From Campylobacterales bacterium (GTDB taxonomy: Bacteria > Campylobacterota > Campylobacteria > Campylobacterales > QNZT01): 16,497 nucleotides of DNA. Below are positions 15,210 to 16,497 of this stretch, piece after piece. The position numbers were made by a program, and so were the translations under genes. The stretch lies in NCBI GenBank assembly GCA_027055005.1, contig JALUNR010000011.1, positions 1-16,497 of the forward strand, given 5' to 3'. The notes beneath the pieces were generated by a model that saw only the letters and a program-made list of their open reading frames with translations, did no database searches and was not told where the DNA came from. The first letter of the stretch is position 1. Every line of letters starts with the position of its first letter.

Positions 15210-15249
15210 AGCTAAAATCCTTATCTTTTTAAAGTGGCGGATTTTAGCT
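15210..15249 (-). promoter_or_regulatory. Leader hairpin covering the sulP ribosome-binding site
   Basis: AGCTAAAATCC (15210-15220) and GGATTTTAGCT (15239-15249) are perfect 11-nt complements with an 18-nt loop. In the leftward sulP mRNA the 3' arm ends directly at the TTG start and includes the GGA of the AAGGA ribosome-binding site. Folding would limit translation. No U-run follows, so it is not a standard terminator. The stem is mostly A-U, so opening by temperature, a protein or an RNA partner is plausible but not shown. Confidence 0.6.
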
Positions 15250-15294
15250 AAATATTCTAAAATATGTGTAGATTAATAATAAGTTTTTAGATAA

Positions 15295-15300
15295 TATAAT
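15295..15300 (+). promoter_or_regulatory. Candidate -10 element for the DUF3800 gene
   Basis: A perfect TATAAT lies 31 nt before the ATG. It would give a leader of about 19 nt containing the AAGG ribosome-binding site at 15316-15319. There is no clear -35. Confidence 0.5.
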
Positions 15301-15325
15301 GCATATAACTCATATAAGGTAACAA

Positions 15326-16318
15326 ATGTATTTAATTTTTACAGACGAAACAGGAACAAATAATCATAAAAATTCAAACTTTTTAATGTATGGTGGTTTA
15401 GTTGTTCATGAAAGTATAGTTTTAAAATTAGAAATGCAAATAATCGATATTGTAAATAACTTTTTAAATATAGATAATATGCTAAAAGCTGAAGTTCATT
15501 TTACTGAAATTTTTAACTATATTTTTCATAATAAAATCCCTTCTAAACCACGGAAACAAAAAGAGTTTAATGAACAAATATTACCTAAAATTGAAAACAA
15601 AACAAAAGAAGATGTTATCCAATTTGTAGATGAACTATTTCAACTCATATCAAAAGCAAACATTCCACTATTTTTTTCAAATATAAATAAAAATGATGAA
15701 TATCATGACAAACACTTTTTAGGTAATAAAGAGATAAGTTATAATGCTTATGCTTTTAAAGCATTTTTAGATGTTGTTGATAGATTTTTAACATCAAATC
15801 AAGAGATGGGATTATTGATTGCAGATGATTTTCACAATCAACTTCCTAAATATTTAAAAAATTTAACTATGTTAGAGCTTATCTCAAATGATACTATAAA
15901 AAATAATCCAACTGTTAAAGAGATTATTTATAAAAGAGTTTTAGCTGAATCTCTAGTATGGAAAAATAGATTTTTAAAAGATTCATTTGAAAAAACTTCT
16001 ATCGCACCACTAAAATACAAATTTGAAGCCAATAGTTTTAATATTATTGACAATATTAGTTTTGTATCATCTAAAGACTCTATTATCAATCAAATTACAG
16101 ATATTTTGCTGTATAGTATTCGTAAAATCAAAGAGTATAATTTAAATAAAGATAAACTTATTGATATTAAAGATTTTTGTGAAAATCAAAATTTGATAAA
16201 TACAATAAACTTTTTATATAGTACAGAATCAATCATAGAAGGAAAAATCGAAATAAGAAACAACAGCCTTGATGTAATCATTATTTCTGGAATTTTTTCA
16301 AATATCTCAATTAGTTAA
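15326..16318 (+). CDS. DUF3800 family protein, putative RNase H-like nuclease
   Basis: The 330-residue protein starts MYLIFTDETG, matching the DUF3800 opening motif (aspartate-glutamate-x-glycine, here Asp7-Glu8), followed by MYGGLVVHE. Further acidic or His positions that fit the family are Glu56/His58 (AEVHFTEIF), Asp167-Asp168 (LLIADDFHN) and Gln256/Asp259 (NQITDILLYSIRK). These would form a metal site in the RNase H-like fold proposed for the family. The family is common in accessory and defence-associated DNA, but its activity is poorly defined. There is no signal peptide or membrane helix. It stands alone with AAGG 6 nt before the ATG, is divergent from sulP, and is followed by a strong hairpin. 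It is the most likely horizontally acquired gene here. Confidence 0.8.
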   Translation: MYLIFTDETGTNNHKNSNFLMYGGLVVHESIVLKLEMQIIDIVNNFLNIDNMLKAEVHFTEIFNYIFHNKIPSKPRKQKEFNEQILPKIENKTKEDVIQFVDELFQLISKANIPLFFSNINKNDEYHDKHFLGNKEISYNAYAFKAFLDVVDRFLTSNQEMGLLIADDFHNQLPKYLKNLTMLELISNDTIKNNPTVKEIIYKRVLAESLVWKNRFLKDSFEKTSIAPLKYKFEANSFNIIDNISFVSSKDSIINQITDILLYSIRKIKEYNLNKDKLIDIKDFCENQNLINTINFLYSTESIIEGKIEIRNNSLDVIIISGIFSNISIS

Positions 16319-16327
16319 AGTTATTGC

Positions 16328-16380
16328 AAAGGATAGCAACGGTTAGCACCTTATCGCATAAGCTACGACTGCTATCCTTT
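16328..16380 (+). terminator. 53-nt compound hairpin after the DUF3800 gene
   Basis: AAAGGATAGCA (16328-16338) and TGCTATCCTTT (16370-16380) are perfect complements. Inside, TAGC/GCTA (16344-16347 with 16362-16365) and TTAT/ATAA (16351-16354 with 16358-16361) stack around a CGC loop with small bulges. It begins 10 nt after the DUF3800 stop. The sequence after the stem is TTTATAATT, a poor U-run, so it could be a terminator, a 3'-stabilising structure or part of a small RNA. On the opposite strand it would be the 5' end of a transcript from the promoter at 16388-16416. Confidence 0.6.
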
Positions 16381-16387
16381 ATAATTA

Positions 16388-16416
16388 AACATAGCACATT
16401 AGAGTAAATTTGTCAA
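16388..16416 (-). promoter_or_regulatory. Well-formed sigma70-type promoter pointing left into the hairpin
   Basis: On the minus strand there is a perfect TTGACA (16416-16411), a 17-nt spacer and TATGTT (16393-16388), preceded by long A and T tracts (about 16420-16460) that resemble an UP element. Predicted initiation is near 16381, exactly at the base of the hairpin. A full -35 is rare in Campylobacterota except at strong stable-RNA promoters, but a chance match in AT-rich DNA cannot be excluded. No leftward ORF of useful size follows, so the product would be antisense to the DUF3800 gene or a small RNA. Confidence 0.45.
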
Positions 16417-16497
16417 GTATTTTTAAAAATTTAAAAAATTTTTCTAAAAAAGTTGTAAAAAATACACATTTTAAACTCCCATCAAAGCCACAAACAA

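Noticed and set aside
16331..16377. tRNA-like outline on either strand (7-bp closing stem GGATAGC/GCTATCC).
   Set aside because: Only 47 nt, with no T-arm GTTC, no anticodon arm and no CCA. It is simply a hairpin.
16328..16380. Integron attC-like site.
   Set aside because: The GTTRRRY and RYYYAAC core boxes are not present in the required order, and there is no integrase or cassette array.
16471..16497. C-terminal end of a leftward gene entering from the right edge (hydrophobic codons ending in TAA).
   Set aside because: Only eight codons are visible, and other frames are equally open, so it cannot be supported.

Overview
The window is very AT-rich and looks like a piece of a Campylobacterota (epsilonproteobacterial) chromosome, most likely Arcobacter or a close relative. 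The support is the codon use, protein sequences resembling that group, a NifS/NifU-type Fe-S assembly pair, and a gene order that, from memory, parallels Campylobacter jejuni Cj0157c-Cj0148c (membrane protein, rsmE, rpmE, rsmI, rlmB-like, membrane protein, periplasmic protein, aminotransferase, hom, UPF0102). The genus call is an inference.

Left part (1-10124, mostly + strand): the start of an unidentified minus-strand gene lies at the left edge. A long rightward block follows: small membrane protein, rsmE, terminator, rpmE, a 268-nt self-complementary region, rsmI, an rlmB/TrmH-type methyltransferase, a RodZ-like membrane protein, an exported protein of unknown function, a class I aminotransferase, homoserine dehydrogenase, a cytoplasmic formate-dehydrogenase-type molybdoenzyme and a YraN-family protein. 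Several junctions overlap by 7-17 nt, which suggests translational coupling. The themes are rRNA modification, ribosomal protein supply and aspartate-family amino acid metabolism. The molybdoenzyme is the odd member.

Middle part (10143-15209, - strand): this block converges on the first with only 18 nt between stop codons. It reads sulP anion transporter, a 78-residue unknown, alanine racemase, then nifS and nifU. The first three are tightly packed (8 and 5 nt gaps). nifS-nifU share a TAATG stop/start and are separated from alr by 87 nt.

Right part (15210-16497): a rightward DUF3800-family gene, the only accessory-looking gene, is divergent from sulP. It is followed by a 53-nt hairpin and, further right, a well-formed sigma70-like promoter pointing back towards that hairpin.

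The most unusual signals are RNA-level. (1) Between rpmE and rsmI there are 30-nt arms whose only three departures from Watson-Crick pairing are G.U wobbles. They enclose further nested helices, and the last arm contains the rsmI Shine-Dalgarno. (2) A perfect 11-bp hairpin in the sulP leader covers the sulP Shine-Dalgarno. (3) The 3' hairpin of the DUF3800 gene faces an opposing promoter. No CRISPR array, tRNA, rRNA or insertion sequence was recognised.
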